The notes under the pieces are model-generated. The model searched no databases, was not told the origin of the DNA, and saw nothing but the letters and a program-made list of their open reading frames with translations. 64,000 nucleotides of DNA from Enterobacter sp. RHBSTW-00175 (GTDB taxonomy: Bacteria; Pseudomonadota; Gammaproteobacteria; Enterobacterales; Enterobacteriaceae), in NCBI RefSeq assembly GCF_013927005.1, contig NZ_CP055930.1:868001-932000 (forward strand), given 5' to 3'. A program made the position numbers and the translations under genes. Positions 8,265 through 18,222 of this stretch are shown here, piece after piece; within the stretch, counting starts at the first letter, position 1, and every line of letters begins with the position of its first letter.

Positions 8265-8812
8265 TGCGCATCGGAAATCTGGATATCAAAGCCCCGCTGA
8301 TCCTCGGCGGCGAAGAGAGCGAAGCGGAAGTGCTGGGTGCCACCGTCTGGCTGTGGATGCACTCGCCCATGCACCGGGATGCGCCCCTGCACGCGTTGCC
8401 AACGCTGCTGCTGCCCATTATCAAACGCCGCCAGTACGTTCTGATCAGCGAAAACGAACGCCCGGTGTTTTTCCTGAGCTGGGCCTGGCTTAACGAAGAA
8501 TCTGAAGCGCGCTACCTCACCCGCCCGTCGATTGAGATGAAAGAAGAGGACTGGGACAGTGGGGACAGGATGTGGTTTTGCGACTGGATAGCCCCCTTTG
8601 GCCACACCCGCGCCATCAAAAAACTGATCTGCAACGACATCTTCCCTGACCACTGCTGGCGCGCGCTCTATCACCGTGGCGCAGAGCGCGGCAAACGTGT
8701 CGTGATGTTCCACGGCGGACACATCAGCCGTACCACCGCACGCGAATGGCAACTGAAACACCCGCTCACCGTTAATCTGCCGGAAGCGCTGAAAGGAACG
8801 AACCATGAATAA
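8264..8812 (+). CDS. HlyC-type toxin-activating lysine acyltransferase
   Basis: The 182-residue product starts at ATG 8264, overlapping the tpsB stop by one base, with GGAG 6 nt upstream. The family signature is clear: LGATVWLWMHSPMHR (catalytic His37 after Ser34-Pro35), PVFFLSWAWLNEE, and FCDWIAPFGH with the conserved Asp. HlyC-family enzymes transfer fatty acyl groups from acyl-ACP to internal lysines of RTX toxins in the cytoplasm. Here the only possible partner is the hemagglutinin TpsA, whose start lies inside this gene's 3' end (8 nt overlap). Comparable genes have been called cdiC in some contact-dependent inhibition loci. Acylation of this TpsA is inferred, not shown. Confidence 0.9.
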   Translation: MRIGNLDIKAPLILGGEESEAEVLGATVWLWMHSPMHRDAPLHALPTLLLPIIKRRQYVLISENERPVFFLSWAWLNEESEARYLTRPSIEMKEEDWDSGDRMWFCDWIAPFGHTRAIKKLICNDIFPDHCWRALYHRGAERGKRVVMFHGGHISRTTAREWQLKHPLTVNLPEALKGTNHE

Positions 8813-11800
8813 GAACCTGTACCGGATTGTCTTTAACAAAGCGCGCGGCATGTTGATGGTCGTGGCGGATATCGCCCGCTCTGGCCGCGCCGGTTCGTCC
8901 CGCTCTTCCGGCATCGGTCACACCCATAGTCGTCTTGTCGGCAAGGTGAGCGCCCTGAGCTTTAGCCTGTGGATGGCAATGGGAGCCATACACAGCGCCG
9001 ACGCGGCCATTGTCGCTAACAATGGCGCACCGAAAAACCAGCAGCCGACGGTCATCAAAAGCGCCAACGGCACGCCGCAAGTGAACATTCAGACGCCGTC
9101 CAAAGCCGGGGTATCACGCAACAACTACACCCAGTTCGACGTGGATAAAAACGGCGCGATACTCAATAACTCCCACAAAAATGTGCAGACCAACCTCGGC
9201 GGCATGGTGGCGGGTAACCCCTGGCTTGCCAAAGGGGAAGCCAAAGTCATTCTTAACGAAGTGAGCTCGCGCGATCCGAGCAAACTCAACGGCATGATTG
9301 AAGTGGCAGGGAAAAAAGCGCAGGTGGTGATCGCCAACCCGGCGGGCATCACCTGTAGCGGCTGCGGTTTTATTAATGCCAACCGCGCCACGCTCACTAC
9401 CGGCCAGGCGCAGATGAAAGACGGCAACCTCACCGGTTTTAACGTCGAGCGCGGTGAAGTGGTGGTGGACGGTAACGGGATGGATACCTCCGGCGCAGAT
9501 TACACCGATATCATCGCCCGCTCGGTGAAGGTCAACGCCGGGCTGTGGGCGAAGGATCTGAAAATCACCACCGGGCGCAACAAGGTCGATGCCGCCCACG
9601 AGAAAATCGAAAAAGGCAGCGATGATGACGCCACGCGTCCACAGCTGGCGGTGGATGTTTCCAGTCTTGGCGGCATGTACGCCGGTAAAATTCGCATGGT
9701 CGGCACCGAGCGTGGCGTGGGCGTGCGCAATGCCGGTGCCATTGGCGCGCAGGCTGGCAGCGTAACCCTCACTGCCGATGGCCGTATCGAAAACAGCGGA
9801 ACCCTTCGCGCCAGCGACAGCGCAGCCCTGCGCACCGCTGGCGAGGTATCCAACACCGGCGTGCTGACGGCGGCAAACAACGTGCAGGTCAATGCAGCAA
9901 GCCTGACCAGTAGCAAAGAGAGCGTTCTGGCCGCCGGGGTGAACACCGACGGCAAGCTGTCGGATGCCGGTGATTTACAGCTGACGACCAGCGGGCAGCT
10001 CAGCGCCCACGGCCAGACGCTGGCCGGGGGCAACCTCAGCGCCAGCGGTCAGGGCGTGGATGTGAGCGGCAGCCAGACTCAGGGTAAACGTGTCACCCTG
10101 GACGGTGGCGCGCAGGATGTGACGACCGCCAGCGCCAACGTCCGCGCCAGCGAGCTGACGGTCCGTACCGGTAAAACGCTCAATAACACCGGCGGTACGC
10201 TGAGCGCTGAGACGGTGAACGTCAGCGCTCACGATCTGGCAAACCAGAAAGGCAAGCTGCTCCAGAGCGGCAGCGGCGCACTTGCGGTGACACTGCCGGG
10301 CAATATTGATAACCAGCAGGGGCAGATTGGCGCGGCGAATGGCGTGCAGCTTCGCGCGGATGCGCTGAACAACACCGAAGGCCAAATCGTTGCCGTGGCG
10401 GGGAAAACCGGGCTTGATACCGGCAGCCTGAATAACGAGCAAGGGCTGATTTCCGCAGCCGCAGGCGACGGTGAAATTCGCAGCCAGCAAAGCGTAAACA
10501 ACACCAAAGGGCGTATCGAAGCGGCAAAAACCCAGCACATCACTGCGGGTGACGTGAACAACCAGCAAGGGGTGATTGTCGCCAGTGGCACTACCCTCAC
10601 GCTGGGCAGCGGCACGCTTGATAACCGCTCCGGCTCCCTGCTTTCTCAGGGCGCACTCAATGTTGACAGCGGCGCTATCAATAACCAGGATGGCTTCCTT
10701 GCCAGCGACGGTAATTTTGCGCTTAACAGCGGAGATGTGGATAACACCCGCGGCCAGATTGGCGCGAACCAGAGCCTGAACGCCACCTTTGCCGCGCTGC
10801 ACAATACCGGCGGTGCCGTGAAATCGGTCGGCGCGATGACGCTTGCAGGCGGTGAGCTTGATAACACCAGCGGCACCACCTTCTCCGGTGCCAGCCTCGC
10901 GTTCACAGGCGATACGCTGAATAACACCAGTGGGCAACTGGCGGCAGCCGATGGTCTGTCGCTCAACGCGGCGAGCCAGCTGCTTAACACTTCGGGCGTG
11001 CTTCAGGGCAATGGCATTAACCTGACCACTGGCGCGCTCGATAACAGCGCAGGCACGCTCAACAGCCTGGATGCACTGAACCTCTCGGCAGGCAGCCTGA
11101 ACAACCAGGCAGGTACACTTGCCGCCACGGGTGCAGCCGATATCGCGGCAAACAACGTAGATAACCGCAGCGGCGGGCGCATTATTGGCAAGTCGGATGC
11201 CGCACTGCACACCGACAGCCTGCAAAATGGCGGCGGGCAGATCCAGACCGTTGGCGACCTGTTGCTCGACAGCGCCAGAGGCCTGGTCGATAACGCGTCC
11301 GGGCTTATCCGCAGTGGTAAACAGCTGACGGTCACGGCGCTTAACGTCGTCAATCAGAACACCCAGGGCGAAAATCAGGGGCTGGAGGCACAGAATGTTG
11401 CCCTCAATTCAGAGACGCTCGACAACCAGAGCGGCAGCATTCTGGCGAACAACGCGCTGACGATCCGCAACAACGGCGTGCTGAACAACACCGCCGGTGT
11501 CCTCTCTTCAGCGGGCACGCTTGATACCCGCGGTAGCGGGCTGAACCTCATCAATGGCGGCGGTACGCTAAAAGCCGGTGAAAACCTCAACGTACAGGCT
11601 GATAGCCTCGATGGCAGCGGCCAGCTGTTATCGCTCGGGAATATGACCCTGAGCAGCGCAAACGGCGTCGCCCTCAGCGGCAGCACCCTTGCCAACGGCA
11701 ATCTCACCTTCACCACGCCAGGGGATATCACCAACAGCGGTAAGCTGATGGCAGGCAGCGCGCTGAACGTGCAAAGCGCCAGTCTCACTAACGTTGCCAG

Positions 11801-14800
11801 CGGTGAAATTAATGCCGGAAGCACCACCCTGAATGCCTCCGGCGCGGTACTGAACTATGGCCTGATCGACGGTATTGCCACGCGTATCAACGCCAACACG
11901 CTGACCAACATCGGCACCGGGCGTCTTTATGGCGATACGGTAGGCGTCAACGCCATCACTTTCAACAACCTGGCAGAAAACGGCACGGCGGCCACGCTTG
12001 CCGGGCGCGAGCGTGTGGATCTGGGCGTGCAGACCCTGAACAACAGCGGCCACGGGCTGATTTACAGTGCCGGGTCAATGCACATTGGCGGCGCGCTGGA
12101 TGAGAACGGTACGCCTGTTGGCCAGACTCAGGCCATCAACAACCACAGCTCAACCATTGAATCAGCGGGGGATATGGCCATCGCCGCCTCGCAGATCAAT
12201 AACATCAACGATAACTTCTCAACCGAAGTGGCGCTGGTTTCACAAGAACAGCTGACCGAATACCAGCACACCGGCTCCACCAGCCGCTGGAAAGCGGGCG
12301 ATGAAGGCGTCTGGGTTGACGGTAACTCTTCCGATGGCCTGCGTAATCTCAACACCCCGGAAAAGAGTGGCCACGGTAACGACAACTTCAACCAGTACGA
12401 CTACACCCGTACCGTTGAAGAGACACGCATCAAAGAGAGCGACCCGGCGAAGATCCTCGCGGGCGGCAATATGACCCTGACGGGCGACCGCCTGTTTAAC
12501 GACAAGAGTCAGGTTGTCGCAGGCGGTACACTGCTGATTGACCAGTTGGGCAGCGTGCAAAACGACGATGTAACCGGCGAGCGCTATACCACCGATAACG
12601 GCACCGTGACCCACTACTACCGTATTCGCCACAAGGGCGATGACGAACAGGGGCGCAGCAGCACCGTGTACACCCCGCCAACGGCAATTCAGAGCATTTC
12701 TCTGAAGCCGGGCCAGCTTGTGAGCAATGGCAGCGTAGAGGGCAGCAATCTCAGCATTACCCCGCTGGTGTTGCAGGGAGCCAATGTGGCGATTGGTCAG
12801 GCGGCAGGCGTCAACGCCACGCCTGAGCAGACCGTCTCGCCGGGCGAACCGGTCACGCCGCCTGCCGGACAGCAGTTTGAGGTGACGCCAGCCGACGGTG
12901 CAATCCGCATTATCGGCCCGAACACCACCCTGCCGGACAACAGCCTGTTCAGGGTCAACCCGAACGCCGACGTGCCGTATCTGGTGGAAACCGATCCGCG
13001 CTTTACCAACGAGCGGCAGTGGCTTGGCAGTGACTACATGCAAAATGCCTTCACCGACGATGGCGATAACACTCTGAAGCGCCTGGGTGATGGTTATTAC
13101 GAGCAGCGTCTGGTGCGCGAACAGGTGGTTGGCATTACCGGGCAGCGTTATCTGGATGGCTTCACCAATGACGAAGATCAGTTCAAATCGCTGATGGACA
13201 AAGGTATCACCTTCGGCAAGCAGTATTCCCTGAAGCTGGGTGTGGCGCTCACACCAGAGCAAATGGCGTTGCTGACCGGCGATATCGTCTGGCTGGTCAA
13301 TACCCGGGTCAAAATGCCGGACGGCTCGATGCAGACCGTGCTGGTGCCACAGGTTTACGCCAAAGTGAAACAGGGTGATATCGACGGCTCCGGGGCGCTG
13401 ATTGCCGGGAATAACGTGTCGATGAAGCTCAACGGCGATCTGTTTAACAGCGGAACCATTGCCGGGCGTAAGGTGTTGCAACTGGATGCGGACAACATCA
13501 CCAACCAGTCCGGCACGCTTCAGGCCACAGACGTGAACCTCAACGCACGTACCGATATCAACAACATCGGCGCGGCGATTGTCGGCGACAACAGCGTGCT
13601 GGCTAACGCCGGGCGCGATATTAACGTCACGACCACCACTACCAGCGGGCAGAGCGTTAACGGCGAAAACAGCTTTACCCGCACCGCCATCGACAGCGTT
13701 TCCGGCATTTACGTGCAGGGCGACGACGGCAAGCTGGCGCTGCAATCCGGGCGCGACATTACGCTCACCGGGGCGCAGGTGATCGCCAGCGGCGAAAACG
13801 GCAAAGCACAGCTGGTGGCCGGGCGCGACCTGAACCTGAACACCGTAACCACCGCCAGCAGCGACAATCTGGTCTGGGATGCGGATAACACCCTCAAACA
13901 GAGCAGCACAGACCACAACGCCAGCACCGTACAGGGCGTGGGCGGCGTCGCACTGGCGGCCAATAACGACATCAACGTGCGCGGGGCGCAAATCACCTCT
14001 GACGGTGCGCTGACCGCTGCCGCGAAGCATGACGTGAATATCGAAGGCGTGCTCAACGACAGCCAGCTTGATGAGAAACATAAAGTGGTGGGCGGCAACG
14101 GCTTCTTATCCAAAACCACCACCAAAACCCGCGACACGGTAGACCGACAAACCGTTCAGGGCAGCGAACTGAGCGCAGACTCGGTGAACATCGCTGCCGG
14201 AAACGATCTCAGCGTGGCGGGCAGCAGCGTGGTTGGCTCGGGCGACGTGGCGCTGCGGGCAGGCAACGATTTAACCCTCACCAGCATGGGCGGGCGCAAT
14301 AACGAAACCCATCTGAAAGAGGAGAAAAAATCCGGCCTGATGGCCTCCGGCGGCATTGGCTTTACCGTGGGCTCGCGCAAAGAAACCACCGACCAGGCAA
14401 GTCAGGCGCTGGCGGGACAAGGTTCGACGATCGGCAGTCTGAATGGCGATACCGTCCTGCTGGCGGGTAACAACTACCGCCAGACCGGCAGCACGGTTGC
14501 CTCACCAAACGGCAACGTGGCGATCCAGGGTAAAAACGTCACCATCGAGGCGGCGCAAAACACCTATGCCTCACAGTACAAACGCACCGTTGAGCAGAAA
14601 GGCTTTACCCTCGCGGTGAACGTACCCGTGGTGCAGGCGCTCCAGAGCGTGATTGCATCGACCGAGAAGGTCGGACAAAGCAACGACGATCGCATTAACA
14701 TGATGGCCGCCGCAAACGCCGCGTGGGATAGCGCGCGGGCGGCTAACACCATGATGAATGCTGCTCAGGGCGTGATGGCGAACGGTGCACAGGCGGCTGC

Positions 14801-16736
14801 GCAGAACGTCAGCGTCTCGCTGACCTACGGCGAGAGCAAGCAGACCCACACCCAGACCAACGACAGCACCACGGCGCTGGCCAGTAAAGTGAATGCCGGG
14901 AAGCAGGCCGTGGTGGTCGCCACCGGCGGCGGTGAGCAGTCTGACATCAATATCATCGGCTCGGACGTGAGCGGCAAACAGGGCACCACGCTGTTTGCTG
15001 ATAACGACATCAATATTCTGGCGGCGCAGCAGGAGAGCCACGACCGCAGCACCGACAACTCCAGCGGCTGGAACGCCGGGATAGCGGTGAGCTACGGCCA
15101 GGGCGGCGCATCCTTTGGCGTAACCGCAGGCGCCAACAAAGGCAAAGGTTACGGCAACGGGGATGAAGTCTCCTGGCGCAACAGCCACGTGGGTGATATG
15201 GACGGGCAAACCCGCATCATCAGCGGCGGCGACACCACCCTGCGCGGCGGGCAGTTGCTGGGCAAAGGCGTTGATATCACCGCTGATAACCTGTACATCG
15301 AAAGCCTTCAGGACACCATGACCTACAAAGGCGAGCAGAAAAGCATGGGCGGCCAGGTCACCGTGGGCTACGGCTTTGCGGCATCGGGCAACTACGGCCA
15401 GTCGAAAGTGGATGCGAACTACGCCTCGGTGCAGGAGCAGTCCGGCGTCTTCGCGGGTAACGATGGCTATAACATCAACGTGAAAGGCAATACCGACCTG
15501 ACAGGCGGGCTGATTACCTCCAGTGAAAGCGCCGAGCTTGCCGGGAAAAACCAGTTCAGCACCGGCACGCTGAGCTGGCGCGACGTTCACAATACCTCGG
15601 AATTCGAAGGCAACGGCTTTGGTATTGGTGCCTCGGTCAGCAACAACCCTGACACCGGAAAAGATAAAAACGTCACCTTCGGTATCGGTCACGACAGCGG
15701 GAACGACAGCGGCACTACCCGCAGCGGGATTAACACCGGTAATATCACCATCACCAACCCGGACGCGCAGCAGCAGGCTGTCGATGGTGTGAAAACGGAT
15801 ATCACCACCGAAACCGCCGCGGCGAACTCAGGGGCGATTAAGAACAACTTCGACAGAGACGAGGTGTTTAAAGAACTGAACCTGCAAGTCAGCGTGACGC
15901 GTGATTTCAAAGAGAATGCGAATCGCCAGATTGGCGAATATCTCGATGACAAGCAGGCCGCTGCGCGTAAAGATCTTCAGGACGCCATCAAAACCGGCGA
16001 TAAAGCGAAGCAAGACGCGGCGATAGAGGATATCTACAAGCTGCAATATCAGCGCCGCTTCCTGCAAACGCTGGTCGGCGTGGTGGCCGGATCGCCGGAT
16101 GCCGCGATTACTCAAGGCACCCTGTCGCTGGCGGCGACCAAAATGCGTGAAGAGACGCTGAAAAACTCCCTGCTCTTCCCGGGGGTTGTCGACAAAGACG
16201 GCAATGAAATCAGCAACGTTTCCGGGCCAAGCGACGGGCTTTACGACGGCGTTAAGCTCGGTGGCGTCCGCGTTGGCCTCGACTTCATCTGCGGCGATAA
16301 CAACGTCCGCTGCGTAAATGATGAGAATAACAATCACGCCCTTATTCTCGACGACAAAGGCAGGGTTCAGTACAAAGGGGATGAACGTCATAAGACATTC
16401 GGCGCCCTGCTGGAAGACCGGACGTTATCTGGCGGGCTGTACGGCCCGACCGGCGGGTTCCAGGGCGGCGTGGGGATGATGAACTCGTGGACCTATTCGC
16501 CGGGCTCCTTCCTCGACGATCTGGTGGAAAGCTACGCCGGTACCCATGATTTGGTGGGCGGTCAGCTGCCCGGTTTTTATGATGGTGAAGGGAATACCGC
16601 CCGAGGTCGCGGCCCGCTGGCTAACGTGGCGGCCAATACCTGGACCGTCGCAGCTATTCCGATTGCCACACCGTTTGCCATGAGCGAGCTGGTGTCGCCA
16701 GAGCTACTGCAATTTATCTTCTCAACCTCTCAGTGA
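8805..16736 (+). CDS. Filamentous hemagglutinin / CdiA-like TpsA exoprotein
   Basis: The 2643-residue protein begins with an extended signal peptide region (ESPR, MNKNLYRIVFNKARG, cleavage near residue 68). The TPS secretion domain follows (about 70-320), with NPAGITCSGCGFIN at about 178-191 carrying the usual cysteine pair. Long arrays of filamentous-hemagglutinin repeats (LDNxxGxL, LNNTxGQL style, about 330-1050) come next, then a large middle part and a second repeat block (about 1540-2250). Near residue 2505 there is an ENN-containing stretch (VNDENNNH) roughly where CdiA proteins carry VENN. The last 138 residues (SYAGTHDLVGGQLPGFYDG...ATPFAMSELV) resemble the common non-toxic tail of hemagglutinins rather than a known toxin. 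It is shorter than classical E. coli CdiA (about 3100). Adhesion or contact-dependent function is inferred. Confidence 0.9.
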   Translation: MNKNLYRIVFNKARGMLMVVADIARSGRAGSSRSSGIGHTHSRLVGKVSALSFSLWMAMGAIHSADAAIVANNGAPKNQQPTVIKSANGTPQVNIQTPSKAGVSRNNYTQFDVDKNGAILNNSHKNVQTNLGGMVAGNPWLAKGEAKVILNEVSSRDPSKLNGMIEVAGKKAQVVIANPAGITCSGCGFINANRATLTTGQAQMKDGNLTGFNVERGEVVVDGNGMDTSGADYTDIIARSVKVNAGLWAKDLKITTGRNKVDAAHEKIEKGSDDDATRPQLAVDVSSLGGMYAGKIRMVGTERGVGVRNAGAIGAQAGSVTLTADGRIENSGTLRASDSAALRTAGEVSNTGVLTAANNVQVNAASLTSSKESVLAAGVNTDGKLSDAGDLQLTTSGQLSAHGQTLAGGNLSASGQGVDVSGSQTQGKRVTLDGGAQDVTTASANVRASELTVRTGKTLNNTGGTLSAETVNVSAHDLANQKGKLLQSGSGALAVTLPGNIDNQQGQIGAANGVQLRADALNNTEGQIVAVAGKTGLDTGSLNNEQGLISAAAGDGEIRSQQSVNNTKGRIEAAKTQHITAGDVNNQQGVIVASGTTLTLGSGTLDNRSGSLLSQGALNVDSGAINNQDGFLASDGNFALNSGDVDNTRGQIGANQSLNATFAALHNTGGAVKSVGAMTLAGGELDNTSGTTFSGASLAFTGDTLNNTSGQLAAADGLSLNAASQLLNTSGVLQGNGINLTTGALDNSAGTLNSLDALNLSAGSLNNQAGTLAATGAADIAANNVDNRSGGRIIGKSDAALHTDSLQNGGGQIQTVGDLLLDSARGLVDNASGLIRSGKQLTVTALNVVNQNTQGENQGLEAQNVALNSETLDNQSGSILANNALTIRNNGVLNNTAGVLSSAGTLDTRGSGLNLINGGGTLKAGENLNVQADSLDGSGQLLSLGNMTLSSANGVALSGSTLANGNLTFTTPGDITNSGKLMAGSALNVQSASLTNVASGEINAGSTTLNASGAVLNYGLIDGIATRINANTLTNIGTGRLYGDTVGVNAITFNNLAENGTAATLAGRERVDLGVQTLNNSGHGLIYSAGSMHIGGALDENGTPVGQTQAINNHSSTIESAGDMAIAASQINNINDNFSTEVALVSQEQLTEYQHTGSTSRWKAGDEGVWVDGNSSDGLRNLNTPEKSGHGNDNFNQYDYTRTVEETRIKESDPAKILAGGNMTLTGDRLFNDKSQVVAGGTLLIDQLGSVQNDDVTGERYTTDNGTVTHYYRIRHKGDDEQGRSSTVYTPPTAIQSISLKPGQLVSNGSVEGSNLSITPLVLQGANVAIGQAAGVNATPEQTVSPGEPVTPPAGQQFEVTPADGAIRIIGPNTTLPDNSLFRVNPNADVPYLVETDPRFTNERQWLGSDYMQNAFTDDGDNTLKRLGDGYYEQRLVREQVVGITGQRYLDGFTNDEDQFKSLMDKGITFGKQYSLKLGVALTPEQMALLTGDIVWLVNTRVKMPDGSMQTVLVPQVYAKVKQGDIDGSGALIAGNNVSMKLNGDLFNSGTIAGRKVLQLDADNITNQSGTLQATDVNLNARTDINNIGAAIVGDNSVLANAGRDINVTTTTTSGQSVNGENSFTRTAIDSVSGIYVQGDDGKLALQSGRDITLTGAQVIASGENGKAQLVAGRDLNLNTVTTASSDNLVWDADNTLKQSSTDHNASTVQGVGGVALAANNDINVRGAQITSDGALTAAAKHDVNIEGVLNDSQLDEKHKVVGGNGFLSKTTTKTRDTVDRQTVQGSELSADSVNIAAGNDLSVAGSSVVGSGDVALRAGNDLTLTSMGGRNNETHLKEEKKSGLMASGGIGFTVGSRKETTDQASQALAGQGSTIGSLNGDTVLLAGNNYRQTGSTVASPNGNVAIQGKNVTIEAAQNTYASQYKRTVEQKGFTLAVNVPVVQALQSVIASTEKVGQSNDDRINMMAAANAAWDSARAANTMMNAAQGVMANGAQAAAQNVSVSLTYGESKQTHTQTNDSTTALASKVNAGKQAVVVATGGGEQSDINIIGSDVSGKQGTTLFADNDINILAAQQESHDRSTDNSSGWNAGIAVSYGQGGASFGVTAGANKGKGYGNGDEVSWRNSHVGDMDGQTRIISGGDTTLRGGQLLGKGVDITADNLYIESLQDTMTYKGEQKSMGGQVTVGYGFAASGNYGQSKVDANYASVQEQSGVFAGNDGYNINVKGNTDLTGGLITSSESAELAGKNQFSTGTLSWRDVHNTSEFEGNGFGIGASVSNNPDTGKDKNVTFGIGHDSGNDSGTTRSGINTGNITITNPDAQQQAVDGVKTDITTETAAANSGAIKNNFDRDEVFKELNLQVSVTRDFKENANRQIGEYLDDKQAAARKDLQDAIKTGDKAKQDAAIEDIYKLQYQRRFLQTLVGVVAGSPDAAITQGTLSLAATKMREETLKNSLLFPGVVDKDGNEISNVSGPSDGLYDGVKLGGVRVGLDFICGDNNVRCVNDENNNHALILDDKGRVQYKGDERHKTFGALLEDRTLSGGLYGPTGGFQGGVGMMNSWTYSPGSFLDDLVESYAGTHDLVGGQLPGFYDGEGNTARGRGPLANVAANTWTVAAIPIATPFAMSELVSPELLQFIFSTSQ

Positions 16737-16747
16737 GTGAGCGAACC

Positions 16748-17107
16748 ATGAAAAAAAGTCTGCTTGTTCTTTTGCCCTTCCTGCTCACCGGCTGCGTGGT
16801 GGGCAATATGGACTCAACCGATTACCAGTATGTGAAATACGCCCAGACCTTCCAGAAGCTGGATAAAACCGGGCGTACCGACACCGCTCAGCGTAAAGAA
16901 GATCTCTACAGCTGTGGCGTAGAGAGAACGGCCAATCTGGACGACGGCAGCTATAACGGCGGCAGCGCCCGTCAGGGCCAAACGCTTCAGGAAGTGGTTG
17001 CCAGAGAAGAGAAAATCTCAAGCTGCATGAAAGCGAAAGGCTATACGGTCTACGGCTACGATGAGTGCGGGCCGCTTAAAGCCCCGACCGGGCTGTGCCC
17101 GAATTAA
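16748..17107 (+). CDS. Small lipoprotein at the end of the secretion operon
   Basis: The 119-residue product starts at ATG 16748, 11 bp after the TpsA stop. A lipoprotein signal ends in the lipobox LLTGC, so Cys16 should be lipidated; residue 17 is Val, giving no Asp+2 inner-membrane retention signal, so outer-membrane sorting is likely. The mature part has three or four further cysteines (CGVERT, SCMKAKGY, DECGPLK, GLCPN), suggesting disulfides. It occupies the slot where a CdiI immunity gene would be found, but a periplasm-facing lipoprotein is not a typical CdiI. It may act in surface retention or protection. No family recognised. Confidence 0.75.
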   Translation: MKKSLLVLLPFLLTGCVVGNMDSTDYQYVKYAQTFQKLDKTGRTDTAQRKEDLYSCGVERTANLDDGSYNGGSARQGQTLQEVVAREEKISSCMKAKGYTVYGYDECGPLKAPTGLCPN

Positions 17108-17215
17108 CATGACCGATTCACCTGACATGGAGTATCCATATGAACGGCGATCGGGATGAGCATTATTATGTGGATTAACGGCTTTAACGTGGCCGTGGGT
17201 TATCGTTTCTGACAG

Positions 17216-18124
17216 TTATGTAGACCCAGTAAGCGCAGCATCAACAGGCAATGCCTGCATAATATGCGCAATAAACTGCGTAAGCTTTGGCAGCGGGCGT
17301 AAATCCTGCCGCCAAAGCAGATGTACCGGCCTCGGCTCCGGGGTGTAATCCTCAAGCACCCGCACCAGCCTGCCGCTCGCCAGCTCTTCCGCCACCAGCA
17401 CTTCCGGTTGCAGCAGTAACCCCGCCCCCGCTCTTGCCGCCATGCGCAGTCCGTAGCCGTCGTTACATCTTAAGATAGCATCGCGTTTCCAGCGCACTTC
17501 CCCTTCCACGCCCGGTAGCCGCCACTCGTTGCGCGCGGTCCAGACCGTGTGCGAAAGACACAGATGATCCACCAGGTCGGCGGGCGTTTGCGGTGTGCCG
17601 TGACGGGCCAGATACTCCGGCGCGGCGCAAATCACCATCCGATACGGGCAGAGATATTTCGCCACCAGATCGTCGTGATGGATGTCGCCAATACGAATGG
17701 CCAGATCAACGCCTTCATCCACCAGATCCACCATCCGGTTAGTCAGATCCAGCTCGACCCGCACTTCCGGGTAGCGCTGTAAAAACGTGGCGGTGAGCGG
17801 GGCAATCACGCAGCCACCGAACGACGTGGGCGCGGATACCCGCAAGGTTCCAGCGGGCGTCGCGCGCAGCCGTTCAACGGCGCGTTCAGCCACCGACACC
17901 TGCTCCAGCACCCGCCTGGCTTCGTCGAAATAGACTCGTCCGGCGTCAGTCAGGCTCTGGCGGCGCGTGTTTCGCTCCAGCAGGCGCGTACCCAGCTGAG
18001 ACTCCAGCAACGCAATGTACTTCCCGACCATCACCGCCGACATCTCAAGGCGCGATGCGGCAAGGGTGAAACTGCCGCTCTCTACCACGGCGATAAACGT
18101 CTCCATGCCGCGAAGCTTATCCAT
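17216..18124 (-). CDS. LysR-family transcriptional regulator
   Basis: The 302-residue product has an N-terminal winged helix-turn-helix (about 3-60, FTLAASRLEMSAVMVGKYIALLE) and a LysR effector-binding domain (about 90-290) of the CrgA-like subgroup. It is divergent from the reductase-like gene at 18223 with 98 bp between starts, the standard arrangement for a LysR protein controlling its neighbour. The inducer is unknown. Confidence 0.85.
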   Translation of the reverse strand: MDKLRGMETFIAVVESGSFTLAASRLEMSAVMVGKYIALLESQLGTRLLERNTRRQSLTDAGRVYFDEARRVLEQVSVAERAVERLRATPAGTLRVSAPTSFGGCVIAPLTATFLQRYPEVRVELDLTNRMVDLVDEGVDLAIRIGDIHHDDLVAKYLCPYRMVICAAPEYLARHGTPQTPADLVDHLCLSHTVWTARNEWRLPGVEGEVRWKRDAILRCNDGYGLRMAARAGAGLLLQPEVLVAEELASGRLVRVLEDYTPEPRPVHLLWRQDLRPLPKLTQFIAHIMQALPVDAALTGST

Positions 18125-18222
18125 ATTGCAAACCCCTGATTAGTAATCATCTAACTTTAGCCCAGTTTATCTGACTTTTTATTTATTAAAGAATGAGGGC
18201 TCACAACATAAAGGAGTCTGCT

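Noticed and set aside
12240..14081. 613-codon open frame antisense to the hemagglutinin gene
   Set aside because: It mirrors the GC-rich, repetitive hemagglutinin codons, has no ribosome site and no protein-like domain. Several similar frames occur along 9-16 kb.
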